DNA from: Clostridia bacterium
Lineage (GTDB): Bacteria > Bacillota > Clostridia > TANB77 > CAG-508
Direction of reading: 5' to 3'
Assembly (NCBI GenBank): GCA_022793905.1
Contig: JAAWDU010000027.1
Location: forward strand, 1 to 34,012
DNA length: 34,012 nt
The notes below the pieces were generated by a model. It was not told the origin of the DNA. It was given only the letters and a program-made list of their open reading frames with translations, and did not search any database. A program made the position numbers and the translations under genes. This document shows, in pieces, positions 1 to 13,574 of the stretch (position 1 is its first letter; every line of letters begins with the position of its first letter).

Positions 1-1
1 G

Positions 2-2210
2 GTAGTAAATGTAGACAACGTAACAGACAGACTAAAAGTGACAAGCATAACACTAGACAAACCAGAACCAGACGGAAAAAACGACTGGTATATAACCCCA
101 GTAAAAATAACAATAGACAAAGGAGAAAACAACCCACTAGCAAAAGAAACAAGATACAGACTAATAAAAGATGGACTAGCAACAACTCAAGAAGAAGGAG
201 GAATATACACAGAACCAATCACAATAACAGAAGTAGGAACATACGAAATATATGCATGGGTAGAAGACGGAGAAGGATGGACATCAGAAGAAACAATGCC
301 AACAGACTTTCAATTCGACAACGTAAAACCAATAATAGATACAGAAAGCACAAAACTAACAAAAGGAAGAACATACCAAAATCCAAACGGAACAACCTGG
401 CTAGTAGAAAACGGAGAAATAACAGTAGTAGCAAACGACCCTAAAGGAATACTAGCAGGCTACACATACGAAGTATACGATTTAAAAGACAACCTACAAG
501 AAGGAAAAGGAAGCACAAAAATACAAAAACTAGAAACAAAAATACCACTAACAGGCGAAGGAGAATACAAAATACGAATAACAGCAGAAGACATGGCAGG
601 AAACAAATCAGCAAGCTTCTCAATAGAAATACACAAAGACAGTATAATGCCAAGAGTAGACACACCACAAATAAGTAACATAACAGAAACAGGAATAAAA
701 ATATCAGTATCAGCAGGAGACGACACATCAAAGGTAGCAAAATACGAATACTACCTAAACGGAAGTAATAAAGGAACAAGCACAAACGGACAAATAGACA
801 TAACAGGACTAACCCCAAACACAAGTTACAGTGTAACAGTAAAAGTATATGACAACGCAAACAACGTAAACGACAAAGCAAACGCAGTACCAATAACAAC
901 AAAAGGACAATTACTACCACCAAGAATAACACCAAGCACACTAAACCAATACTACACAAGCGATATAACTATAAGCATAGCTGACACAGCAGAAGCAAGC
1001 AAAACAAGAGCTAGCAAAATAAAATACAAAAGGACATCAAATGCAGGAGAAGAAACAATAAACGGAACAAATGGAAACTTCAAAATAACAACAGACGGAA
1101 CATATCAAATCTACGCCTGCACAGAAGACGCACAAGGAAACAAATCAACATGGGTAAACACAAACAGCTTCATATTGGATAAAATAAACCCAAGTGTAAC
1201 AATACAAGCAGGAACAGGAACAACAAACTCAATTCCAGTAACAATAAAAGCAAGTGACGCAAACGGAATAAAAAGCTATAAATACGAGTACAAACTCCAA
1301 AGCGAAACCACATGGAAAACAGCAACATTTTCAAATAATAGCTATACAGGACTAAGCGACGGAAAAACCTACGATTTAAAAGTAACAGTAACAGACGGAG
1401 CAGGAAGAACGAACAGTGCACAAACAACAGGAACAACAAAAGTAGCAAACACCCCACCATATAACTTGACAGCTTCTTATTCTAGTAAATCATATAATTA
1501 TATTACAGTTAGTGCGAGAGCCTATGATACAGAGGATGGAAGAGACCGGAAAAGATTTAACATATACAATACAAGTTAGTACAAATGGTTCGAGTGGTTG
1601 GATAACAAAAGGAACTACTTATGGAAAATCTGGTTCGAGTATAAGTATAACTGCTAGTGGATTATCACAAATAACATCATATTATTGGAAAGTTATAGTA
1701 ACAGATACGGGAGGATTGAGTGTTGACACTGGAACAAACTCGGCGATTACAACTATGTGTTCAGGCACAGGAGCTACTTGTTCCTATATGCGCAACGATT
1801 GCGCTTATTGTAACGGTTGGGGCTTACAGTCCGTCAGTGGGGAAACCATTGACCCATTATCCCAGCCTACATTTGCAAATTATGATAGCTATACAAGTGG
1901 CTTGTGTGATTTGTGTGGAAAGGATGCGATGTATAGCAATGCTCTTACGGCAAAAGGAACAGTTGGGAACTACACGACATTTAGTGCACCGTTAGCTTTA
2001 TGTTCAACATGTAGGGGACTTCGACCTAGTAAGACCCAGGTTCTAACCTGGATCGCAACAATTCCAAAATTTACAAATGGAAGCAATACACTGGGTTTTT
2101 GGAAGTGTAAGAAGTGTAATGGAAAGGGAGGAAAAGAAGTTTGTACCCATGGCTTTGAAAGTGGTTACTCTCACTGCAATCATGGTGGTCGTAGTCCACA
2201 TGAAGTTTAA
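2..2210 (+). CDS. Large surface/secreted protein with Ig-like/fibronectin-III-type repeats and a Cys-rich C-terminus; 5' end outside the window; one CGG +1 site
   Basis: Frame open from base 2 without a start. Repeats such as 'TPNTSYSVTVKVYDNANN' and 'LSDGKTYDLKVTVTDGAG'. Skipping C1547 (GAC C GGA) joins 38..1579 to 1512..2210 as EDGRD-G-KDLTYTIQVSTNGSSG. The C-terminus contains CAYCNGWG and CKKCNGKG. Confidence 0.8.
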
Positions 2211-2437
2211 ATGCCACTTAGAATGGTTATTTGAAACAATATTAAATAACCTACAAAGGCAAAAACTAAAACGAAAGGAAAAACCAAACCAAAAACCAAA
2301 CAAGACGGACGAAGATGGAACACTAAGCAAAGGAGAAGTGGACCTACGAAGAAAACGGAATACATCAGGCACTATGAATTCTAGTCTCAATAACTTAGAT
2401 AGAAGCAATTCAAAATCAAAAAAACAGAAAAAAAACC

Positions 2438-2465
2438 TTGTAATTTCCAAAAAAATTGGTATAAT
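2438..2465 (+). promoter_or_regulatory. Putative sigma-A-type promoter for pfkA
   Basis: TTGTAA (2438-2443), 16-nt spacer, TATAAT (2460-2465), followed by an aaggagg-type RBS and ATG 2499. Confidence 0.5.
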
Positions 2466-2498
2466 ATATAAAGAAAAGAAAAAACAAGGAGGAAACAA

Positions 2499-3634
2499 AT
2501 GAAAAAAGTAGCAATCCTAGCGAATGGAGGAGACGTCTCAGGCTTCAATGCTGTAATAAGAGGCATAGTAAAAACAGCAGAAACTCACAATATAAAATGT
2601 TATGGAATAATTGAAGGATATAAAGGACTACTAGAAAACAACTATATTGAACTAGATTCATTCACAAATGCTTCAGGCATTTTATATAAAGGAGGCTCAA
2701 TAATAGGCTCATCAACAAATGCAAATGTCTTCAACTACAAAGTAGAAGAAAACGGCAAAATAGAATATAAAGACTTATCAGACATATGTGTAAAAAATGC
2801 AAAAGAAGATGAATTCGATTGTATATTTACTCTAGGAGGAGATGGAACACAAAAATCAGCAAGAGATTTAGGGCTAAAAGGACTAAACATAATAGGAGTG
2901 CCAAAAACAATAGATAACGATGTAGCTTGTACAGATATAACATTTGGCTATAATACAGCAGTATCAGTCGCAATGGAAGCACTAGATAGACTTCATACAA
3001 CAGGTGAAACTCATCATAGAATAATGGTATTAGAAGTAATGGGAAGATATGCAGGATGGATAGCACTAGAATCATCAATTGCAGGAGGAGGAGATGTTGC
3101 ACTTATACCAGAGGTGCCATTTGACTTAGAAAAAGTTGCAGAGAAAATAAAAGCAAGAATAGCAAGAGGAAAAAAATTTAGCCTAGTAGTTGTTGCAGAA
3201 GGAGCAATGCCAAAAGGTGGAGAGATAACAGTACAAGGCACAAGAGATAATGGGCAAGGTGTAGATAACACAAAACTTCGGAGGAATAGGAGAAAAAGTA
3301 GCAAAAGCACTTCAAGAGCTAACAGGTTTAGAAGCAAGAAACACAACACTAGGTTATATGCAAAGAGGCGGAACACCTACAGCATATGATAGAGTACTCT
3401 CAACAAAATATGGGGCAAAAGCAATGGAACTTGCACTTGAACGGAAAATTTGGAGTACTTACAGTATTAAAAAATGGAAAATTAGATTCTGTTCCACTAG
3501 AAGATGTAGTTGGAGAAAATAAGAAAATAGGAGCTGTTTCAGGAAACACAAAAGAAAGCAACTTAAGGAGAGTAACGATGGATGACGACTTGGTGAAAAC
3601 TGCCAGAAATATAGGAATATCGTTAGGAGATTAG
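2499..3634 (+). CDS. pfkA: 6-phosphofructokinase, read with two +1 events at CGG
   Basis: MKKVAILANGGDVSGFNAVIRG, FTLGGDGTQ, PKTIDND, GRYAGWIAL. CGG at 3279 (CTT C GGA) and 3442 (GAA C GGA). The corrected product ...NTKLGGIGEKVAKAL...MELALEGKFGVLTV... is contiguous; 1136 nt minus 2 is divisible by 3. Confidence 0.93.
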
Positions 3635-3636
3635 TT

Positions 3637-5346
3637 ATGTTAGATTTTAAACAAGAAATAGCAAAAAAAATAGCAAAAGTAATAGAAGTAAGTGAAGAAG
3701 AAATAAAACTTGGAATAGAAAAGCCAAAGGAGGAAAAACAAGGAGATTATGCATTTCCTTGTTTTCGTCTTGCAAAAGTGTTAAAAAAATCGCCACAAAT
3801 AATAGCAGAAGAAATAAAACAAAAAATAGAACTTAAAGATAATTTAATAGAAAAAATTGAAATAGTAGGTGGTTACTTAAATTTTTTCATAAATAAAGAA
3901 ATACTTGCAAAAACAGTAGTAGAAGAAATGCAAGAAAAGAACGAAGAATATGGAAAATCAAGTTTAGGAAAAGGAAAAAATATCATAGTAGAATACTCAT
4001 CACCCAATATTGCAAAACCATTTCATATTGGGCATTTAAGAACAACTTTAATAGGACATGCGCTATATAATACATACAAATATTTAGGATATAATGTGGT
4101 TCGGAATAAATCACTTAGGAGATTATGGAACACAATTTGGAAAAATGATAGAAGGATATAAAAGGTGGCATGAAGAATACAAATTTGAAGAACCCATTGA
4201 AGACTTGACAAAAATTTATGTAAGAATAAACGAATTGTGTAAAGAAGATGAAAAAGTATTAATGGAGTGCAGAGAAAACTTCAAAAAGCTAGAACAAGGT
4301 GAAGAATATGAAATATCATTATGGAAAAAAATGAAAGAGCTAAGCTTAAAAGAATTTTATAAAATATATGATATTTTAGATATAAAGTTTGATTCACTAA
4401 ATCGGAGAAGCATTTTATTCTGATAAAATGCAAGAAGTAATTGAAATTTTAGAAAAAACTGGAAAACTAATAGAATCACAAGGCGCAAAGATAATTGATT
4501 TAGAAGAAAAGGGAATGTCTCCATGTATGATATGTAAATCAAATGGTTCAAGTATTTATGCAACAAGAGACTTAGCCGCAATTCTTTATAGAACAAGAGA
4601 ATATGATTTTGATAAATGCCTATATGTAGTAGCATATGAGCAGAATTTGCATTTTAGACAAATTTTTGAAGTGGCAAAATTATTAGGTATAGATGAAAAA
4701 TATATAAATGGTTTAGAACATGTTTCATATGGGATGGTGCACCTAAAAACTGGTAAAATGTCAACACGTGAAGGAAATGTAATAAAGGTTGAAGAATTAT
4801 TAAATGAATCAATTGAAAGAGCAAGTAAGATATTAGAAGAAAAAAATCCAAATATAGAAAACAAACAGGAAATAGCAAAGAAAGTAGGAATAGGTGCAAT
4901 AATTTTTAATGATTTAGCAAATAGTAGAATAAAAGACGAAATCTTTGACTGGGAACAGATATTAAATTTCCAAGGTGAAACTCGGACCATACTTACAATA
5001 CATGTATGTAAGAACAAAAAGCATACTTGAAAATGCAAATAAAGAAATAAAAAAATGCAAAATAGATACAAGTAAGCTTATGGAAGAAGAAGGAATAGCA
5101 TTATTAAAGAATATATATGAATTTAAAGAAATATTAAAATCAGTTACAGAAAAAAATGAACCATATTTACTCTCAAGATATCTAATTGAACTTGCAAAAA
5201 ATTATAGTACATTTTATAATAAATACAAAATTTTAAAGGAAGATGAAAATATAGCAAATGCTAGAATTTACTTGACTTATATGACAAACATTGTTTTGAA
5301 AAACGGAGCAAAAATTCTTGGAATCGAAATGCCAGAAAAAATGTAA
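3637..5346 (+). CDS. argS: Arginyl-tRNA synthetase, three +1 events at CGG
   Basis: VEYSSPNIAKPFHIGHLRTTLIGHAL then VVGINHLGDYGTQFGKMI after the shift at C4102. Further shifts at C4403 (SLNGEAFYSDKM) and C4983 (NFQGETGPYLQYMYVRTKSI). Spacings 465, 300 and 579 nt are all multiples of 3. Confidence 0.95.
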
Positions 5347-5370
5347 ATTATTAATATTATATTTATTTTG

Positions 5371-5399
5371 TTGATTTTTGCAGAAAGTTAAGATATAAT
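5371..5399 (+). promoter_or_regulatory. Putative promoter upstream of the LCP gene
   Basis: TTGATT (5371-5376), 17 nt, TATAAT (5394-5399). Confidence 0.6.
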
Positions 5400-5442
5400 A
5401 AAAAGCAAATTTATTATAAAATTTGAAACAAGGAGATAAAAC

Positions 5443-6529
5443 ATGTCTGAAGGAAGAAGATATAGATATGATGATGATATAGAAGAACCTAAAAAAAAGA
5501 AAAAAACAAAAAAGAAAAGACATATATTTTTAAAAATTTTCATAACACTATTAATGATAATTGCAATGTTAGCTGGTACAACAGCAGGCTTTATGTATAG
5601 CATGCTTGATCAAATAGAATTTGATAACCAAGTAGATAAAACACAAATAGAAGTAAATGAGGGAGTTGAAGAAGCAAAAGGAACACTAAATATACTACTA
5701 TTTGGAGTAGATTCAAGAAACCAAACAAATAGCTATGATGATGCACTAAGTGATGTAATAATGGTTGTTAGTATAAATCAAGATACAAAAAAAGTAAAAA
5801 TAGCATCAATCTATAGAGACACATACTTGCAACGTTCAGACACAAAAAGCTTTGATAAAATAACACATAATTTTAAAAAAGGTCCACAAGCTTCAATGAA
5901 TACAATAAATTCAAATTTAGACTTAAGTATAAAAGACTATGTTGCAATAAATTTCAATGTAGTAGTGGATGTAGTAGATGCAGTAGGAGGAGTGACACTT
6001 GAATTAACAAATGAAGAAGCAAAAGAAATAAATCCATATATAGATGAAGTAAATAGAACAACAGGGCATAAATCAAAACGTATAACAAAAGGTGGAACAT
6101 ATACATTAGATGGAGTACAAGCAACAGCATATGCGCGTATAAGGTATACTGCAGGAGGGGACTGGACACGTACAGAAAGGCAAAGAAAGGTATTAAATCT
6201 AGCTTTTGAAAAAGCAAAAACAATGAGTATAGGAGACCTAAAAAAATTAGCTGATAAAGTACTAAAACAAGTTTCAACAAATGTAAGTTGGACTCAAATA
6301 ATAGCACTAGCAGCATCAGCAGGATCATATGAAATAGAAGAAACAAAAGGATGGCCATTTGAAGTTGCTAGCTATCAACCAGATAAAGTGTGGTATCGGA
6401 GTACCAAAAAATTTAGAAAAACAAGTGCAAGAGTTACATGAATTCTTATATGATGAAGAAGATTATCAAGTATCAAGTACGGTAAAATCAATAAGTGATA
6501 AAATGATAAGAACTACTGGTATAAAATAA
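5443..6529 (+). CDS. LytR-CpsA-Psr (LCP) family protein, one +1 event at CGG
   Basis: N-terminal TM, then LNILLFGVDSR...DVIMVVSINQDTKKVKIASIYRDTYL, typical of LCP. Skipping C6397 (TAT C GGA) extends VWYGVPKNLEKQVQELHEFLYDEEDYQVSS...TTGIK to TAA 6529. Confidence 0.9.
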
Positions 6530-6533
6530 AAAT

Positions 6534-6571
6534 TAAAAAGAGCTTCTAGATTAGGATAGAAGCTCTTTTTA
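6534..6571 (+). terminator. Rho-independent terminator
   Basis: AAAAAGAGCTTCTA-gattagga-TAGAAGCTCTTTTT, perfect stem with U-tract just after the LCP stop. Confidence 0.85.
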
Positions 6572-6690
6572 GAGAAAATATGTTTTTTAATATTGTTTAA
6601 TAATTAGTAAAGTTTGATTGCAAAGAAAATTAAATTATACTATAATATACATAACAAAAGAAAAGGAGTGAATATTATGGAAAAGAAAAA

Positions 6691-7323
6691 ATGTTGAAAG
6701 TAATAATTGCTATTGTAGTTTTAATTTTAGTTTTACTTATAGGATATTTTATTAGGAATTACATTATAATAAGCAAGGTTTCCAGAAAAAATGGTGGAAT
6801 TGATAATTACTCACTATCTGCAAAATATTCAAGTATTGATGAAAACCAAAAAGAGGATTTTATTATAGAACAATACTATAAAGAGGGGAAAATTTTTCAA
6901 ATTTTGAAGAATTTGAATGGTGATCAAATATTAGTTTCTTTATATAATGAAGATAATAATGAGTATATGTATGTGATACCAGATACGTTATCTGGGGGCT
7001 TTTATGAAACAGAAACATCTATTAAGTTAAAACCATTTCTTGAATATGAAAATAATCTAAAGAAAATAGAAAGTGCAATTAGTTCTAAAATATCTACTGA
7101 ATATGTTGATGGTCAGAAATGCTATGTTATATCATATAGTAATAAATTTAAGGATATTGTTAGTGCTGAAGATGGAAGAATTTTAAAAAGAATAGATGAT
7201 TGTTATGTTTCAGAATTTAAGGATGTTGCTTTTGAAAAAGTGAAAGATTCAGATGTAATAATTCAAAATATAGAAAAGTATAATTTGATAGAGGGAAGAA
7301 AAATAGAAAATGGAATGAAGTGA
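6691..7323 (+). CDS. Hypothetical protein with N-terminal TM segment; start context ambiguous
   Basis: MLKVIIAIVVLILVLLIGYFI... 210 aa. The RBS-proximal ATG at 6677 is in another frame (see findings). No in-frame CGG. Confidence 0.7.
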   Translation: MLKVIIAIVVLILVLLIGYFIRNYIIISKVSRKNGGIDNYSLSAKYSSIDENQKEDFIIEQYYKEGKIFQILKNLNGDQILVSLYNEDNNEYMYVIPDTLSGGFYETETSIKLKPFLEYENNLKKIESAISSKISTEYVDGQKCYVISYSNKFKDIVSAEDGRILKRIDDCYVSEFKDVAFEKVKDSDVIIQNIEKYNLIEGRKIENGMK

Positions 7324-7365
7324 TAAGAGAGTTACAATATAATAATTAAAAAGCCAAAAATCTCC

Positions 7366-7394
7366 TTGACTTTTTCCAAGATTTAATAGATAAT
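7366..7394 (+). promoter_or_regulatory. Putative promoter upstream of the glucan phosphorylase
   Basis: TTGACT (7366-7371), 17 nt, GATAAT (7389-7394). Confidence 0.5.
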
Positions 7395-7464
7395 ATATAT
7401 ATGAATTTTTATAAAAAATAACAAAGTAACAAAAGATTTTTTTAATATACAAGGGAGGAAAACA

Positions 7465-10173
7465 ATGTATTTGTTCAATAAAATAACTGTAAACCCACAA
7501 TTACCAAAAAGAATAGAAAAGTTATCTACAATATCAAACAACCTATGGTGGTCATGGAATACAGAATTTTTGAAACTATTCAAAATGATAGATATAGATT
7601 TGTGGGAAAATATAGGCAAAAACCCTGTTAAATTCTTAAAAATGGTGCCACAAGAAAAACTAGAAGAATACTCAAAAAATCCAGAATTTCTAAAAGAATA
7701 TGATAAAAATGTAAGCAACTTTGAATCATATATGAACAGCAAAAGTACAGTATTTTCAAAAAAATTCCCAGAAAATAAAGGTGACTTAATAGCATATTTC
7801 TCAGCAGAATATGGACTAGATGAAATAATGCAAATATATTCAGGAGGTCTTGGAATTTTATCAGGAGACCATTTGAAAGCAGCAAGTGATTTAGGAATAC
7901 CACTAGTTCGGAATAGGTTTATTATATAAAAAAGGATATTTCCATCAAGTAATAAATGTACATGGTAACCAAGAAAATGTTTATAGAGATATAGACTTAG
8001 AAAACCTCCCAATGCAAACTGTGAAAAATGCATATGGAGACGATTTAATAATAGATGCAAGAATACAAAGAAAAAGATTATTTTTGAAAGCATGGCAAGT
8101 AAATGTAGGAAGAGTAAAACTATATTTGCTTGATTCAGATATAGAAGAAAATTTAGATCAAGACTTTAGAGAAATAACAAAATATTTATATGGAGGAGAC
8201 CAAGAAACAAGAATAAGACAAGAAATAGTATTAGGAATGGGAGGAACGAACCTACTAAATTTACTTGGATTAAATCCAACTGTATATCACATGAACGAAG
8301 GACACTCAGCATTTATGTTACTTGAGCTTGCAAGAGAATTAGTAGAAGGCAAGAAAATATCATTTAGAAATGCATTAAGCATAGTATCATCAAAAACAGT
8401 ATTCACAACGCATACACCAGTTCCAGCAGGAAACGATATATTCCCAATAGACTTAATGGAGAAATACTTCAGAAATTTCTGGCCAAGACTTGGAATAGAA
8501 AGAGAAGAATTTTTAAGATTAGGAATGAATCCAAAAGAAGAGCTAGAACCAGGATTTAACATGGGAATATTTGCATTGAAAATAGCAGGAAAGAAAAACG
8601 GAGTAAGCAAATTACACCGGACAAGTATCAAGAGAACTATTTGGAGATGTATGGCCAGAAATTGCAGCAAATGAATCACCAATAGGATATGTAACAAATG
8701 GAATACATACATGTACATGGCTTGCACCAAATATGAAAGAGTTATTCAATAAATATTTAATGCCATATTGGCAAGACAATATATATTTAGAAAAAACATG
8801 GGATAAAATAAGCAATATTCCAAATGAAGAATTATGGAATATTCACTATAATAGAAAAGTTAAATTATTAGCATTAGTAAGACAAAACACGATAAATAGA
8901 CTTAGAAGAAATGGAATGAGATATGAAGAAATAATGGATATAGTATCAAAACTAGATCCAAATATTCTAACAATAGGTTTTGCAAGAAGATTTGCAACAT
9001 ACAAAAGAGGAACATTAATTTTCCGTGATTTAGAAAGAATAACAGAAATTGTAAATAATAGTAAAACACCAGTGCAATTAGTATTTGCAGGAAAGGCACA
9101 TCCAAAAGACATAGAAGGTCAGGATTTAATAAAACAAATACATGAGATTTCAATGAAACCACAATTTAAAGGAAAAATATTCTTATTAGAAGATTATGAT
9201 ATAGGAATGTCGAGATATTTAATAAGTGGTGTAGATGTATGGCTAAATAACCCAAGAAGACCAATGGAAGCATCAGGAACAAGTGGAGAAAAAGCATCAG
9301 TAAATGGAGTTTTAAACTTTAGTATATTAGACGGTTGGTGGGTAGAAGGATATAACAAAGAAAACCGGTTGGATAATAGGACAAAATAAAGATTATGATT
9401 CATATGAAATTCAAGATAATGAAGATTGCCAAAGTATTTATGATACATTAGAAAATAAAATAATACCAGCATATTATAGTAGAAGATATGAAGAAAATTT
9501 TTCTAGTGAATGGGTAGAATTAATGAAAAATTCAATCAAGTCAACAGGATGGCAATATAGTACATCAAGAATGTTAATGGATTACTTGACTAAAATGTAC
9601 ATACCACTTTGCAATTTGTATAACAGATACTATTCAGATTTAGAAAATGTTATAAGAATGAACGAATGGATAGACAGTATAAAAACAAGGTGGGATAAGA
9701 TAAAAATAAAACAACTAGAAAATCTAAATAATGTCATAATAGATGCAGGAAATAACATAGAAGTAAAATGCAAAGTAGATTTGCAAAATATAGATAAAAA
9801 GAATGTATCAGTACAAGTTTATTCTGGAAAAGTATTAGAAAATGGCATATTAGAAGATATACAAATAAAAGAAATGCAAGAACAAGAAAAAGAAAGCGAT
9901 ATTTATAAGGCTAAAATAAGCTTACAAACTGGGGGAGATTATGGATATACATTTAGAATAATGCCAAAACATGAAATGATATTAGAAGCTCAAAACTTAA
10001 ATCTAGTAAAATGGATGACAGATGAGATGCAAAAAGAAGAAAAAAATGAAATTAAAGACATAGAGAAAAAAACAGAAGAAGAAGCTAAAACAATAGATAA
10101 AGTTGCAGACGAATTTAATGAAGAACAAAAAGATATTGAAAATACAATTGAAGAAAATAGAACAGAAAATTAA
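7465..10173 (+). CDS. glgP: Alpha-glucan (glycogen/maltodextrin) phosphorylase family, three +1 events at CGG
   Basis: [67 protein letters not shown] (shift C7909), KLHGQVSRELFGDVWPEI (C8618), DGWWVEGYNKENGWIIGQ (C9366). Internal spacings 444, 708 and 747 nt. Confidence 0.93.
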
Positions 10174-10273
10174 TAAATTCGTCAAAATCTATTGCCAAAA
10201 GCATAAAAAAACATATATAATATATAATATTGATATAAATTGATTAACAAATGAAAAGAGGAGGTGTATAGAA

Positions 10274-12214
<1,941 letters not shown>

Positions 12215-12253
12215 CAATATATAGAAAAGTGCAGAGTTATTTATATCCAAACA

Positions 12254-12303
12254 TAAAAATAAACGAGTATTGTATTGCTTACAATAATGCGTTTATTTTT
12301 TTA
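12254..12303 (+). terminator. Probable rho-independent terminator after metG
   Basis: AAAAATAAACG-agt-ATTGT-attgctt-ACAAT-aatg-CGTTTATTTTTTT. Confidence 0.7.
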
Positions 12304-12320
12304 GATTTAGGAGGAAAGAT

Positions 12321-12993
12321 ATGGGAAAATTGATTGTAATAGAAGGAACAGATGGTAGCGGTAAACAAACACAACTAGAAATATTAGAAAAAAATTTAAT
12401 AAAAAAGAATGTTGAATTTAAAAAAGTTAGTTTCCCAAGATATGATTCAGAATCTTCAAGCTTAGTAAAAATGTATTTAAGAGGAGATTTTGGCAAAGAA
12501 GCAAAAAGTGTAAGCCCATATATAGCTTCGACTTTTTTTGCAATAGACAGATATGCAAGTTATAAAACAGAGTTAGAAGAATACTACAAAAATCGGAGGA
12601 CTAATACTTGCTGATAGGTACACAACAGCAAATATGGTACATCAAGCAGGAAAAATATATGATAAAGAGGAAAGAAGAAAATTTTTAGACTGGCTTTGGA
12701 ATTTGGAATTTGAAATATATAAAATACCGGTTCCAGATAAAATATTTTTCTTAAATATGCCAATCGAATATGTGGAAGAGCTTATTTTAAATAGAAAAAA
12801 TAAATTCGATGAAAATGCAAAGAAAGATATACATGAAAATGATAAAAAACACTTAATAGATAGCTATAATACAGGATGTGAAGTAGCAAAAATATATGGT
12901 TGGGATGAAATCGAATGCATAAAAAATGGAAATTTGAGGACAAAAGAAGATATTGGAGAAGAAATATTTAAACATGTAGAGGCAATTTTATGA
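12321..12993 (+). CDS. tmk: Thymidylate kinase, one +1 event at CGG
   Basis: MGKLIVIEGTDGSGKQTQ. Skipping C12594 gives YYKNGGLILADRYTTANMVHQAGK. Confidence 0.93.
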
Positions 12994-13562
12994 AAATAGG
13001 TTTTTTTGGAGGATCATTTAATCCGCCAACAAATGCACATATAAATTTAGCTAAAAAGGCAATAAATGAATGCAAGCTTGATAAAATAATATTTGTACCT
13101 ATGGGAGATTTTTATCCTAAAAAAGGATTAGCAAAAGCAAAAGATAGATATAATATGCTAAAAATTGGGATACCAAAAGAAGACAGACATTTACTAGAAG
13201 TATCAGACATAGAAATTGGAATAAAAGAAAACTTAGATGCAATAGATGCATTTAAAAAAATTGAAAAAATATACCCAGAAGATGAAAGATATTTTATTAT
13301 GGGAGCAGATAATTTCAAAAAAATTTTAAACTGGAAAGAAAGTAAAAAATTGATAGAAAACTATAATTATATAGTATTTGAAAGAAAAAATGTAGATTTA
13401 GAAAAATTTATTGAGGAAAAACTTAAAATAAAAATTAACATAAAAATAATTAAAAATACAAACTATAAGAATATGAGTTCAACAGAATTTAGAAGAAGTG
13501 CGAATAAAGAGATAATACCAAAGGAAGTCTTAAAATACATAGAAAAGCACAAGATATATTAG
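12990..13562 (+). CDS. nadD: Nicotinate-nucleotide adenylyltransferase
   Basis: MKIGFFGGSFNPPTNAHINLAKKA...MGADNF...NMSSTEFR; intact, overlaps the tmk stop. Confidence 0.9.
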   Translation: MKIGFFGGSFNPPTNAHINLAKKAINECKLDKIIFVPMGDFYPKKGLAKAKDRYNMLKIGIPKEDRHLLEVSDIEIGIKENLDAIDAFKKIEKIYPEDERYFIMGADNFKKILNWKESKKLIENYNYIVFERKNVDLEKFIEEKLKIKINIKIIKNTNYKNMSSTEFRRSANKEIIPKEVLKYIEKHKIY

Positions 13563-13574
13563 GAGAGAAAAGTT

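Noticed and set aside
219-1460. Long leucine-rich minus-strand ORFs (e.g. 441..959, 1170..1460)
   Set aside because: They are antisense shadows of the T-poor repeat gene and of A-rich coding DNA elsewhere; no RBS or plausible protein family.
2356-2358. CGG in-frame within the 2077..2502 ORF (RRKRNTSG)
   Set aside because: That ORF is out of frame with the real surface gene and has no recognisable product, so the CGG cannot be counted for or against the pattern.
3265-3290. prfB-like programmed frameshift with upstream SD element
   Set aside because: No stop codon at the shift, no consistent purine-rich SD-like element upstream, and no common slippery heptamer across the 42 sites.
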